From Serinicoccus profundi (lineage in GTDB: Bacteria > Actinomycetota > Actinomycetes > Actinomycetales > Dermatophilaceae), in the NCBI RefSeq assembly GCF_008001015.1, contig NZ_CP042862.1:744001-808000 (forward strand): a stretch of DNA of 64,000 nucleotides. The letters run 5' to 3'. The notes under the pieces are model-generated. The model worked only from the letters and a program-made list of their open reading frames with translations. It had not been told where the DNA came from and did not search any database. The position numbers and the translations under genes were made by a program. Shown piece after piece: positions 1-10,811 of the stretch; the first letter of the stretch is position 1, and each line of letters begins with the position of its first letter.

Positions 1-42
1 ACGCTGCGCGCCGAGCCCGCACCGGCCGGGCGCGGCGGCTAG
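1..42 (+). CDS. C-terminal end of an upstream gene (partial)
   Basis: Reading from base 1 in frame 1 gives 13 codons ending with TAG at 40-42 (peptide TLRAEPAPAGRGG). The stretch is GC-rich and codon-like, so it is plausibly the tail of a gene that lies mostly outside the window. In many actinobacteria a WecA-like glycosyltransferase gene precedes atpI, but 13 residues cannot identify it. The call rests only on frame and position. Confidence 0.35.
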   Translation, partial: TLRAEPAPAGRGG

Positions 43-73
43 CGCGATGACCTGCAGATTCGCCGCCCACACA

Positions 74-99
74 GCGCTTGTGATAGTTTTCACAAGCGC
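74..99. promoter_or_regulatory. Perfect inverted repeat upstream of the ATP synthase genes (Rex/CRP-like operator or terminator)
   Basis: GCGCTTGTGA at 74-83 and TCACAAGCGC at 90-99 are exact reverse complements around a 6-nt centre TAGTTT. The core reads TTGTGA-N6-TCACAA. This matches the CRP/GlxR consensus TGTGA-N6-TCACA exactly and the redox sensor Rex consensus TTGTGAA-N4-TTCACAA with one mismatch. A -10-like hexamer GATAGT (82-87) lies inside the palindrome, so a bound protein could block transcription towards atpI at 149. The same 10-bp stem could instead end transcription of the upstream gene; it is not followed by a long T-run. Confidence 0.55.
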
Positions 100-148
100 G
101 ACGCCCTGAGCTGCCGACCACCACACCCCGGGACGAGAACGAGCGAGT

Positions 149-583
149 ATGCCTGAGAGAGCCACGACCGAGGACGTCGTGACCCGCATGCTGCGCCGGG
201 CCCCCGTGGTCACCCTCGTCGCCCTCCTGGCCGCCGCCGTGACGGTCGCTCTCCTCTCCTCCTGGACCCGGGCCGGCTCCGTCGCGCTCGCCGGGGGAGT
301 CGTCGTGGGCGCGCTCTCGGCCGGCCTCGGCGCCGTCCGCTGGCTGCTCGGCCAGCACCTCGCCGCCGTGATGCCCGGGGCCTTCATGATCCTGCTGACC
401 GTCGTCGTGCTGCTCGCGGCGGTGGCGCTCGTGCTGCGCGACCAGCCCTGGCTGGACCGCCCCGCCTTCGCCCTCTCGGCGCTGGCGACGGCGGTGCTCT
501 ACCAGGTGGTCCTCGTGCAGGCCTACCTCACCGGTCGACACCTTGTCGTGGAGTCCACGCTGCCGGGAGGTGAGTCCCGATGA
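149..583 (+). CDS. atpI: ATP synthase accessory protein I (AtpI-like)
   Basis: A 144-residue protein with four hydrophobic segments (about residues 18-38, 41-67, 72-95 and 104-127) and a short charged N-terminus. Position as the first gene of the ATP synthase cluster and this topology fit the poorly conserved AtpI family, thought to help assemble the membrane c-ring. The ATG at 149 is the only reasonable start in frame. Its stop overlaps the next ATG by 4 nt (ATGA at 580-583), so translation is probably coupled. Sequence similarity alone would be weak; the identification leans on context. Confidence 0.75.
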   Translation: MPERATTEDVVTRMLRRAPVVTLVALLAAAVTVALLSSWTRAGSVALAGGVVVGALSAGLGAVRWLLGQHLAAVMPGAFMILLTVVVLLAAVALVLRDQPWLDRPAFALSALATAVLYQVVLVQAYLTGRHLVVESTLPGGESR

Positions 584-843
584 GGTACAGCCTGTTCGGC
601 AGCACCCCCCGGCGCGACGACGGGTTGCCCCCGCGCGACGACGTCGCGGAGGGCGGTCAGCCGCCGGAGACCTCGATGGGCACCAGCGTCATCTCCTACC
701 TCCTCGCCGGACCCATCCTCTTCGGTGGGATCGCCCTGCTCATCGGGCGCGCGGTCGGCCAGGAATGGCTCGCCGCCATCGGCATCCTGGGCGGCATGGC
801 ACTGTCCATCTACATCATCTGGGTCAGGTACGGTACGCAGTGA
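580..843 (+). CDS. AtpZ/AtpI-family small membrane protein
   Basis: An 87-residue protein with a hydrophilic N-terminal third rich in Asp and Arg, followed by two membrane segments (about 37-56 and 62-83). Two-helix proteins of the AtpZ/AtpI family sit at this place in many F1Fo operons and are linked to assembly of the Fo sector. It starts with the ATGA overlap with the preceding gene and ends 40 nt before atpB. It has no catalytic motif. Confidence 0.65.
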   Translation: MRYSLFGSTPRRDDGLPPRDDVAEGGQPPETSMGTSVISYLLAGPILFGGIALLIGRAVGQEWLAAIGILGGMALSIYIIWVRYGTQ

Positions 844-883
844 CCGCCGTGCCAGCCCCCGATCACGTTGCGAAGGAGTTCGC

Positions 884-1684
884 GTGACCAGTGTGACCCT
901 GGGACGACCACTCGTCCTCGAGGGTGAGTCGGAGTTCCACGCCCCCTCCCCGGCCGACTTCTGGCAGCCGTACTTCGGCCCGGAGGGGTGGGAGATCACC
1001 CGCCCGATGTTCGTGATGACCCTGGTCGCCATGGGTCTCATCGCGCTGCTGACGCTCGGCACCCGCAACCTCAAGCTGGTCCCCGGCAACGGTCAGTTCC
1101 TGCTCGAGTCGGTCTACGGCTTCGTGCGCAACGACATCGCGCGTGACCTCATCGGCTCCAAGCACTACGCCAAGTACGTCCCGTTCCTGCTGGCGATCTT
1201 CCTCTTCGTCCTCGGCAACAACATCATGGGCATCACGCCGGGCGTCATGCTCGCGCCCACCGCCGTCATCGGTGTGCCGATCGCCCTCACCGCGGTGGTC
1301 TACGTCGTCTACCACGTCGCCGGTTTCCGCCAGCAGGGCTTCATCGGCTACTTCCGCCACATGGTCCCCGACGGCGTGCCGAAGGTCATCATGCCGGTGG
1401 TGCTGCTGCTGGAGATCTTCAGCTACTTCGTCACCCGGCCGCTGACGCTGGCCCTGCGACTCTTCGGCAACATGTTCGCCGGACACATGATCCTCACCCT
1501 CTTCGTCCTGGGAGGCTGGTTCCTCGTCCAGCAGGGGCCGCTGCTGGCCCTGGCCGGCGCGGGATCCTTCCTCATGGCCTTCCTCATGACGTTCTTCGAG
1601 CTGCTGATCCAGGTCGTCCAGGCCTACGTCTTCACGCTGCTCGCGGCCTCCTACATCGGCGACGGACTCGCCGACGGCCACTGA
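884..1684 (+). CDS. atpB: ATP synthase Fo subunit a
   Basis: Subunit a forms the proton half-channels of the Fo motor and faces the c-ring. The 266-residue protein is polytopic and carries the signature LALRLFGNMFAGH, with the essential Arg that opposes the c-subunit carboxylate, and a C-terminal helix with FFELLIQVVQAYVF. The GTG at 884 is chosen because GGAG lies 5 nt upstream (875-878). An in-frame ATG at 725 would run through the preceding gene and adds an unrelated Ser/Arg-rich stretch. The gene continues the Fo order a-c-b. Confidence 0.96.
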   Translation: MTSVTLGRPLVLEGESEFHAPSPADFWQPYFGPEGWEITRPMFVMTLVAMGLIALLTLGTRNLKLVPGNGQFLLESVYGFVRNDIARDLIGSKHYAKYVPFLLAIFLFVLGNNIMGITPGVMLAPTAVIGVPIALTAVVYVVYHVAGFRQQGFIGYFRHMVPDGVPKVIMPVVLLLEIFSYFVTRPLTLALRLFGNMFAGHMILTLFVLGGWFLVQQGPLLALAGAGSFLMAFLMTFFELLIQVVQAYVFTLLAASYIGDGLADGH

Positions 1685-1751
1685 CCGATCTGACCGACCG
1701 ACCGTACGAACCACCGGCTCCGGCCGGGACACCACACAAGAAAGAGACACC

Positions 1752-1964
1752 ATGGAAGCCCTTGCTCCCGCCATCGCGCTCGTTGGCTACGGCCTGTCCA
1801 CCATCGGCCCCGCCATCGGCGTCGGCCTGATCTTCGCGGCCTACCTCAACGGTGTGGCCCGTCAGCCCGAGGCCCGCGGCGCCCTGACGCCGTTCACCAT
1901 CCTCGGCTTCGCCGTCGCCGAGGCCCTGGCCATCCTGGGCTTCGTGCTCTTCTTCCTCGTCTGA
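1752..1964 (+). CDS. atpE: ATP synthase Fo subunit c
   Basis: A 70-residue hairpin of two membrane helices that forms the rotating proton-carrying ring. The polar loop carries Arg37-Gln38-Pro39, the family signature. The second helix has the proton-binding carboxylate Glu57 in FAVAEALAILGF. The first helix is glycine/alanine-rich, as needed for tight ring packing. Glu with no sodium-coordinating Gln/Ser pair evident suggests proton coupling. It starts at ATG 1752, with AAGAAAGAGA just upstream. Confidence 0.97.
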   Translation: MEALAPAIALVGYGLSTIGPAIGVGLIFAAYLNGVARQPEARGALTPFTILGFAVAEALAILGFVLFFLV

Positions 1965-2022
1965 GGGATCCGAGCCGCCCCGTCGGGTCCTGAGCCCGCT
2001 CATTGTTGTTGAAGGAGACACC

Positions 2023-2607
2023 GTGTCGCTACAGACGCTGGTCGTGATGGCCGCGGAGGAGACCGAGGAGCGATCCCCGATCCTGCCGCACACGCCGGAG
2101 CTGGTCTGGGGCCTGCTCATGTTCGCCGTGATCTTCCTCGTCGTGTGGAAGGTCGCCTGGCCCCGACTCGAGGGCGTCGTCGCTGCGCGTCAGGACGCCA
2201 TCGAAGGCGGGATCGAGCGGGCCGAGAAGGCCGAGGCCGAGGCCGCCGCGGCCAAGAAGAAGTACGAGGACCAGCTCGGCGAGGCCCGGGCCGAAGCTGC
2301 CCAGGTCCGTGAGCGGGCCAAGGAGCAGGGCGCCCAGATCATCGCCGAGATGCGCGAGCAGGCGCAGGTCGAGGCCAACCGCATCACCGAGACCGCGCAC
2401 AAGCAGGTCGAGGCCGAGCGTCAGCAGGCCTACGTCCAGCTGCGCGGCGAGGTCGGCGCCATCTCCACCGCGCTCGCCAGCAAGATCGTCGGCGAGTCGC
2501 TGGAGGACGAGGCGCGTCAGCGGGGCATCGTCGACCGCTTCCTGACAGACCTGGAGTCCGGCGCCATCACCCCCGAGCGCCTCGGCTCCCGCGGCGAGGG
2601 TCGCTGA
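2023..2607 (+). CDS. atpF: ATP synthase Fo subunit b
   Basis: A 194-residue peripheral-stalk subunit. One membrane segment (about residues 26-47) is followed by a long Ala/Glu/Lys/Arg-rich helix (about 55-165) typical of the b-dimer coiled coil. The start is GTG 2023, preceded by GAAGGAGA. Its TGA shares one base with the ATG of atpH (TGATG at 2605-2609), implying coupled translation of the two stator subunits. Confidence 0.95.
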   Translation: MSLQTLVVMAAEETEERSPILPHTPELVWGLLMFAVIFLVVWKVAWPRLEGVVAARQDAIEGGIERAEKAEAEAAAAKKKYEDQLGEARAEAAQVRERAKEQGAQIIAEMREQAQVEANRITETAHKQVEAERQQAYVQLRGEVGAISTALASKIVGESLEDEARQRGIVDRFLTDLESGAITPERLGSRGEGR

Positions 2608-3428
2608 TGGACAGCGCCTACCGCCGGTCCTACCACGAGGCCCGTCAAGGACTGGAGCAGGTGCTCCAGCACGAGGGCGGGTCGGTCGACCCGGGTCGTG
2701 TCGGCGAGGAGCTGTGGGCCGTGGCCCGGCTCATCGATGGCAACAAGGTGCTCGCCCGCACCCTGGCCGACCCCTCGCGTGAGGGTGCCGACCGGGCGGC
2801 GCTGGCGCAGCGGCTGCTGGCCGGCAAGGTCGGCGACGGGGCGCTCCACGCCGTCAAGGCCGTGGTGGCCCAGCGGTGGGCCGGGACCGGCGGTGTCACC
2901 ACCGCCCTGGAGCGGCTCTCCGTCGAGGCCCACCTCGTCCACGCCCACCGGCACGACCGGCTGGCGCAGGTCGAGGACGAGCTGTTCCGCTTCGCCCGGA
3001 TCGTCGAGAGCACGCCTGACCTGCAGGCCGCCCTGGCGGACCGGCGGGCGCCGGCCACGGCCAAGCGCGCCCTCGTCGAGCGGCTGCTCTCGGTGAAGTC
3101 CGCCCCCGAGACGGTCAGCCTGGCCAGCCAGGCGGCGGTCGGGATCCGCGGCACCCGCGTCGAGCGCACGCTCGCGGCATACCTCGAGCAGGCTGCCGAC
3201 GTCCAGGACCAGGTGACCGCGGTCGTCACCACCGCGGTCGCCCTCTCCGCCCAGCAGGAGGACGCCCTGCGCGCCACCCTGAGCAGGCAGTACGGCCGCA
3301 CCGTGCACACCAATGTCGTCGTCGACCCGCAGGTCGTCGGTGGCATCAAGGTGGAGATCGGCGACGAGGTCATCGACGGCACCGTCAGCCACCGACTGGA
3401 CCAGGCTGCCCGCCTCATGGCCAGCTGA
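2607..3428 (+). CDS. atpH: ATP synthase F1 subunit delta
   Basis: A 273-residue protein, longer than the roughly 180-residue E. coli delta. Actinobacterial delta subunits are commonly long. The C-terminal part has the conserved pattern VVDPQVVGGIKVEIGDEVIDGT followed by a helix with SHRLDQAARLM, the region that joins F1 to the b stalk. The N-terminal helical half binds the tops of the alpha subunits. One base overlap with atpF; atpA follows after 69 nt. Confidence 0.94.
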   Translation: MDSAYRRSYHEARQGLEQVLQHEGGSVDPGRVGEELWAVARLIDGNKVLARTLADPSREGADRAALAQRLLAGKVGDGALHAVKAVVAQRWAGTGGVTTALERLSVEAHLVHAHRHDRLAQVEDELFRFARIVESTPDLQAALADRRAPATAKRALVERLLSVKSAPETVSLASQAAVGIRGTRVERTLAAYLEQAADVQDQVTAVVTTAVALSAQQEDALRATLSRQYGRTVHTNVVVDPQVVGGIKVEIGDEVIDGTVSHRLDQAARLMAS

Positions 3429-3497
3429 ACGAGAACCACCACCTACCCCACAGCACCGGCCCACCCACAAGCCCGGGCCACGACGAGGAGAAGACAC

Positions 3498-5144
<1,647 letters not shown>

Positions 5145-5199
5145 GCGCCGGGCATACCAGCGATCCGACCGACCACCAGCACAACGAGAGAGGCGAGAT

Positions 5200-7576
<2,377 letters not shown>

Positions 7577-7643
7577 CCTGAGCTGGAGACGACCAGCTGT
7601 CCCGTCCCGGACGGGATCAGCTGACCCGTCCCGGACGGGACCA

Positions 7644-7679
7644 CGACGGGCCGACACCTCACGGGGTGCCGGCCCGTCG
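7644..7679. terminator. Strong hairpin after atpD, probable terminator
   Basis: The arm at 7644-7658 and the arm at 7665-7679 pair over 15 positions with one A-C mismatch, around a 6-nt loop. The stem is almost pure G+C. There is no T-run behind it, as is usual in high-GC actinobacteria. It lies 67 nt after the atpD stop, where transcription of the main ATP synthase genes would end or be reduced before the permease. Confidence 0.7.
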
Positions 7680-7697
7680 GCATACCTGGGCCGTCCC

Positions 7698-7841
7698 ACC
7701 GAGCGTCGCAGATGGTTGCGTTTCCTCCCACCGAGCGTCGTAGATGGTTGCGCGGACAGCCATCTGCGGCGCTCGGTGGGTCCAGGGGCGACCATGTGCG
7801 GCGCTCGGTGGGTCCAGGAACGACCATGTGCGGCGCTCGGT
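7698..7841. repeat. Dispersed 32-bp-period repeat, cluster A (5 copies)
   Basis: The core is ACCGAGCGYCGCAGATGGTT or close variants. Forward copies start at 7698 and 7730 (32 bp apart). Reverse-complement copies end at 7777, 7809 and 7841 (32 bp apart). The second forward and first reverse copies face each other and form a 48-bp imperfect inverted repeat. The two outer reverse copies carry ATGTG in place of ATCTG. Related clusters lie at 18203, 19386 and 44253. Confidence 0.9.
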
Positions 7842-7932
7842 GGGGGTAGGCTCCTCGGCGGCCCGCCGGGCACGTCGAGCACCCGGCCACCAGCAGCTGT
7901 GGGGGCCGATCCGATGACAGAGGGAGACCCGC

Positions 7933-9273
7933 GTGGGTATGTGGAGCGTGCACGGTGACGGCACCCGGATCGCGCCGGGGGAGGTGGTCGGGCCCCGCGA
8001 GCGCCTCGCCTGGATCCCCACGATCGGGATCGGGATGCAGCACGTCGTCGCGATGTTCGGGGCGACCTTCCTCGTCCCGCTCATCACCGGCTTCCCGCCG
8101 AGCACGACCCTGCTCTTCAGCGGGCTGGGGACGGTGCTCTTCCTGCTCATCACGCGCGGTCAGGTCCCGTCCTACCTCGGCTCCAGCTTCGCTTTCCTCG
8201 CCCCCATCGCCGCCGCCCAGGCCCAGCACGGCCCGGCGGGTGCCCTCGGTGGCGTGGTCCTCGCCGGGGTCGGGCTCGCGCTGGTCGGTGCGATCGTCCA
8301 GGTCGTCGGGCACGGCTGGATCGGCCGCCTCATGCCGCCGACGGTGACCGGGGCGATCGTGGCCCTCATCGGGCTCAACCTCGCGCCCGCCGCCTGGTCC
8401 AACGTCGAGCAGGCACCGGTCACGGCCCTGGTGACGCTGGGCGCGATCCTGCTGTGCTCGGTCCTCTTCCGCGGGTTGCTCGGGCGCCTCTCGATCCTGC
8501 TCGGCGTGCTCGTGGGGTATGCCGTCGCGCTGCTGCGCGGCGAGGTCGACCTGGCGGTGGTCGCCGACGCCGGGTGGCTGGGTGCGCCGCCGCTCATGGC
8601 GCCGGAGTTCCACCTCGGCGTGGTCGGCCTCTTCCTGCCCGTCGTCCTCGTCCTGGTGGCGGAGAACATCGGGCACGTGAAGTCCGTGGCGCAGATGACG
8701 GGGGAGTCCGCGGACTCCCTGGACCACATGCTGGGGCGCACCCTCATGTCGGACGGCCTGGCGACCACCCTCGCCGGCGCGGGGGGCGGCTCCGGCACCA
8801 CGACCTACGCCGAGAACATCGGCGTGATGGCCGCGACCCGCGTCTACTCCACCGCGGCCTACTGGGTCGCGGCGCTGACCGCCGTGGCGTTGGCCTTCCT
8901 GCCGAAGTTCGGGGCCATCATCCAGACCGTCCCCGCGGGGGTGCTCGGGGGCGCGGCGACGGTGCTCTACGGCATGATCGGCGTGCTCGGCATCCGGATC
9001 TGGGTCGAGAACCGCGTGGACTTCGGCAACCCCATCAACCTCGCGACCGCGGCCGTGGCCCTCGTCGTCGGCATCGCCAACTACACGTGGAGCGCCGGGG
9101 CGCTGAGCTTCGAGGGCATCGCGCTCGGCACCGCCGCCGCGCTGCTCGTCTATCACGGCCTGCATGCCGTCAACCGGTTCACCGGGGCGGTCGACCTCGG
9201 CTCTCAGGAGCGCCCGGGGCCCGGCCCCGCCGACCCGACGGTCGGGTCCCGGCGGCCCCGGGCGGGCCGCTAG
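7933..9273 (+). CDS. Uracil/xanthine-type nucleobase permease (NCS2 family)
   Basis: A 446-residue polytopic transporter of the nucleobase:cation symporter-2 family. Visible family marks are SYLGSSFAFLAP in the early helices, the QH pair in IGMQHVVAMFGAT, GLNLAPAAW, VLVAENIGHVKSVAQMTG with the substrate-binding Glu, and GGGSGTTTYAENIGVMAATRVYS. It probably imports uracil or a purine with protons; substrate cannot be fixed by eye. The start is GTG 7933, with AGGGAG 6 nt upstream. Its position between atpD and atpC is unusual. Its TAG stop overlaps the likely -10 element of atpC. Confidence 0.9.
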   Translation: MGMWSVHGDGTRIAPGEVVGPRERLAWIPTIGIGMQHVVAMFGATFLVPLITGFPPSTTLLFSGLGTVLFLLITRGQVPSYLGSSFAFLAPIAAAQAQHGPAGALGGVVLAGVGLALVGAIVQVVGHGWIGRLMPPTVTGAIVALIGLNLAPAAWSNVEQAPVTALVTLGAILLCSVLFRGLLGRLSILLGVLVGYAVALLRGEVDLAVVADAGWLGAPPLMAPEFHLGVVGLFLPVVLVLVAENIGHVKSVAQMTGESADSLDHMLGRTLMSDGLATTLAGAGGGSGTTTYAENIGVMAATRVYSTAAYWVAALTAVALAFLPKFGAIIQTVPAGVLGGAATVLYGMIGVLGIRIWVENRVDFGNPINLATAAVALVVGIANYTWSAGALSFEGIALGTAAALLVYHGLHAVNRFTGAVDLGSQERPGPGPADPTVGSRRPRAGR

Positions 9274-9276
9274 ACT
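9271..9276 (+). promoter_or_regulatory. Probable -10 element of a separate atpC promoter
   Basis: TAGACT fits the actinobacterial -10 pattern TANNNT and includes the stop codon of the permease (9271-9273). Transcription from about 9283 would give a leader of about 26 nt containing the Shine-Dalgarno GAAGG (9296-9300) before atpC. The same hexamer precedes gatC (59273) and the cysteine desulfurase gene (49084). No clear -35 is visible. Confidence 0.5.
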
Positions 9277-9308
9277 CGGTCCTTGAACCGTCATCGAAGG
9301 GAAATCTC

Positions 9309-9590
9309 GTGAGTGCACTGCAGGTCGAGCTCGTCGCCGCGGACCGCAAGGTCTGGGAGGGTGAGGCGTCCATGGTGAGCGCGCGCAGCGTCGACGGCGA
9401 CCTGGGCATCATGCCGGGTCACACGCCGGTGCTGGCGGTGCTCGTCGAGGGGGCCGTCCGCATCCACGTGGGCGGGACGCCCCAGGAGGTCACCATCGAC
9501 GGCGGCTTCCTCTCCGTCGACGCCGACAAGGTGGTCATCGTGGCCGACCGTGTCGACGCCGGCTCGCTGACCGCCTCCGCCACGCGCTGA
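9309..9590 (+). CDS. atpC: ATP synthase F1 subunit epsilon
   Basis: A 93-residue protein made of the N-terminal beta-sandwich only (ALQVELVAADRKVWEGEASMV, GDLGIMPGHTPVLAVL, GGFLSVDADKVVIVAD). It lacks the C-terminal two-helix arm of the 130-140-residue E. coli type that inhibits ATP hydrolysis. Short epsilons are common in this phylum. GTG 9309 is chosen for GAAGG 8 nt upstream and because the protein then begins as in the family. It is separated from atpD by the permease, although its product must be made in step with the other F1 subunits. Confidence 0.93.
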   Translation: MSALQVELVAADRKVWEGEASMVSARSVDGDLGIMPGHTPVLAVLVEGAVRIHVGGTPQEVTIDGGFLSVDADKVVIVADRVDAGSLTASATR

Positions 9591-9607
9591 CCGGTGCGCC
9601 AGCGCTG

Positions 9608-10039
9608 ATGGTGGGCTACGGGTCGCTCCTCCTGGTGATCATGGCCGCGGTCGGCGGCCTGATCATCCTCGCCCTGGGGCTGCTCGCGTTCCGCATCGCC
9701 GGCGACCGGAGCAGCACGTGCCCGCCGATGCCCGCGGCATACCGTGACGAGGACGGTGCCTGGCGCCGGGGCACCCTGCGCTTCACCGAGGACCGCCTGT
9801 CCCTCAAGGGATCGGGCGGTCTTTCCGTCGGTCCGTGGATGCGGGGCAACCTCGACCTCGGGGTGGCCGGCCCCCTGGCCACCCAGGACGCCGACGCCCT
9901 CGGCGGCGCCGCCCTCATCCGCGTCCCCGTCACCTACGGCACCTCGCGCTTCGAGATCGCGCTCGGCGAGCAGCACTACACGGCGCTGCGCTCCTGGGTC
10001 GAGGCCGTCCCGCCGGGCTGGAACTCCCAGGTCGCCTGA
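9608..10039 (+). CDS. DUF2550 family membrane-anchored protein
   Basis: A 143-residue protein with one N-terminal membrane helix (about 5-29), then a soluble domain with RRGTLRFTEDRLSLKG and a C-terminal ALRSWVEAVPPGW. DUF2550 proteins sit directly after atpC in many actinobacteria; their function is unknown. It follows atpC by 17 nt and is probably co-transcribed with it. A hairpin at 10063-10126 closes the unit. Confidence 0.8.
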   Translation: MVGYGSLLLVIMAAVGGLIILALGLLAFRIAGDRSSTCPPMPAAYRDEDGAWRRGTLRFTEDRLSLKGSGGLSVGPWMRGNLDLGVAGPLATQDADALGGAALIRVPVTYGTSRFEIALGEQHYTALRSWVEAVPPGWNSQVA

Positions 10040-10062
10040 CACCGCGGCATACCCCCTGGACC

Positions 10063-10126
10063 GACCACGGCATAGCACGAGCGTCATCGGGAAGTATGCC
10101 GATGAAGGTCGGGCTATCCCGTGGTC
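10063..10126. terminator. Nested inverted repeats between convergent genes
   Basis: The outer arms GACCACGGCATAGC (10063-10076) and GCTATCCCGTGGTC (10113-10126) pair with one mismatch. The inner arms TCATCGG (10084-10090) and CCGATGA (10099-10105) pair exactly. The structure lies between the plus-strand DUF2550 gene and the minus-strand adenosyltransferase gene, so it can serve as a terminator from both sides. Confidence 0.65.
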
Positions 10127-10154
10127 ACTCCGGGCAGGCCCCGGGCCCTCGTCC

Positions 10155-10777
10155 TCAGGCCGACGGGTCCTCGCGGCCGCCGCCGGGCTTCCAGAGCACG
10201 TCGCCCTCACCGCTGCGCCCGGCGACCCGGGCGAGGATGAAGAGCAGGTCGGAGAGCCGGTTGAGGTAGGTCTGAGCGGGTTGACCCCGCCCTGCCCCTT
10301 GGCCGCACCCTCCTCGGCCGGCTGGTCGCCATACTCCGCCAGCGCGGCCCAGGTGGACCGCTCCGCCCGCCGGGCCACCGTCCGCGCCTGGTGCAGGAGC
10401 GCGGTGCCCGGGGTGCCACCGGGCAGGATGAAGGAGCGCAGCGCGGGCAGGTCGGCGTTGAAGCGGTCGCAGTCGGCCTCCAGTTCCTCCACCCAGGCGG
10501 CCTTGACCCGCAACGGTTCCCACTCATAGCTCGCGCGCAGCGGCATGCAGAGGTCCGCACCGACGTCGAAGAGGTCGTTCTGGATGCGGGCCAGCGTGTC
10601 CTGCACCTCGATCGGCAGGGCGCCGCAGGCCACGGCCACCCCGATGACGGAGTTGGTCTCGTCGGTGTCCGCGTAGGCGGCCAGGCGGGCGTCGGTCTTG
10701 GGGGTGCGTCCGTTGTCGCCGAGGGCGGTGGTGCCGTCGTCGCCGGTCCGGGTGTAGATCCGCGTCAGGTTGACCAT
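10155..10777 (-). pseudogene. PduO-type cob(I)alamin adenosyltransferase, frameshifted
   Basis: This family makes adenosylcobalamin from cob(I)alamin and ATP. The N-terminal part (MVNLTRIYTRTGDDGTT, YADTDETNSVIG) is read from ATG 10777 through NPL. The conserved C-terminal part (TYLNRLSDLLFILARV, GDVLWKPGG) continues in another frame and ends at 10155. The shift lies at about 10274-10279: the DNA reads AACCCGCTCAGACC where AAC-CCG-CTN-GCT-CAG-ACC is expected, consistent with loss of 4 nt. The frame read without correction loses the essential C-terminal helix. It could be a true mutation or a sequencing error. A CAGCAT hexamer 7 nt before the ATG suggests a leaderless start. Confidence 0.8.
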
Positions 10778-10811
10778 GCCCCGCATGCTGCCATGCGTGG
10801 CCGCCCGGCGC

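Larger units (their letters stand above)
7577..7932. other. 356-nt intergenic region between atpD and the permease
   Basis: There is no gene here. In order it holds two near-identical copies of CCCGTCCCGGACGGG (7601-7615 and 7625-7639, 24 bp apart), a strong hairpin (7644-7679), and a cluster of five copies of the dispersed 32-bp-period repeat (7698-7841, two forward then three reverse). A translation through the repeat gives an Arg/Trp-rich pseudo-peptide that recurs wherever the repeat occurs, so it is not taken as coding. Confidence 0.85.

Noticed and set aside
725-883. An earlier ATG start for atpB at 725
   Set aside because: It would overlap the AtpZ-like gene and add an unrelated Ser/Arg-rich leader; GTG 884 has a good ribosome site and gives the family length.
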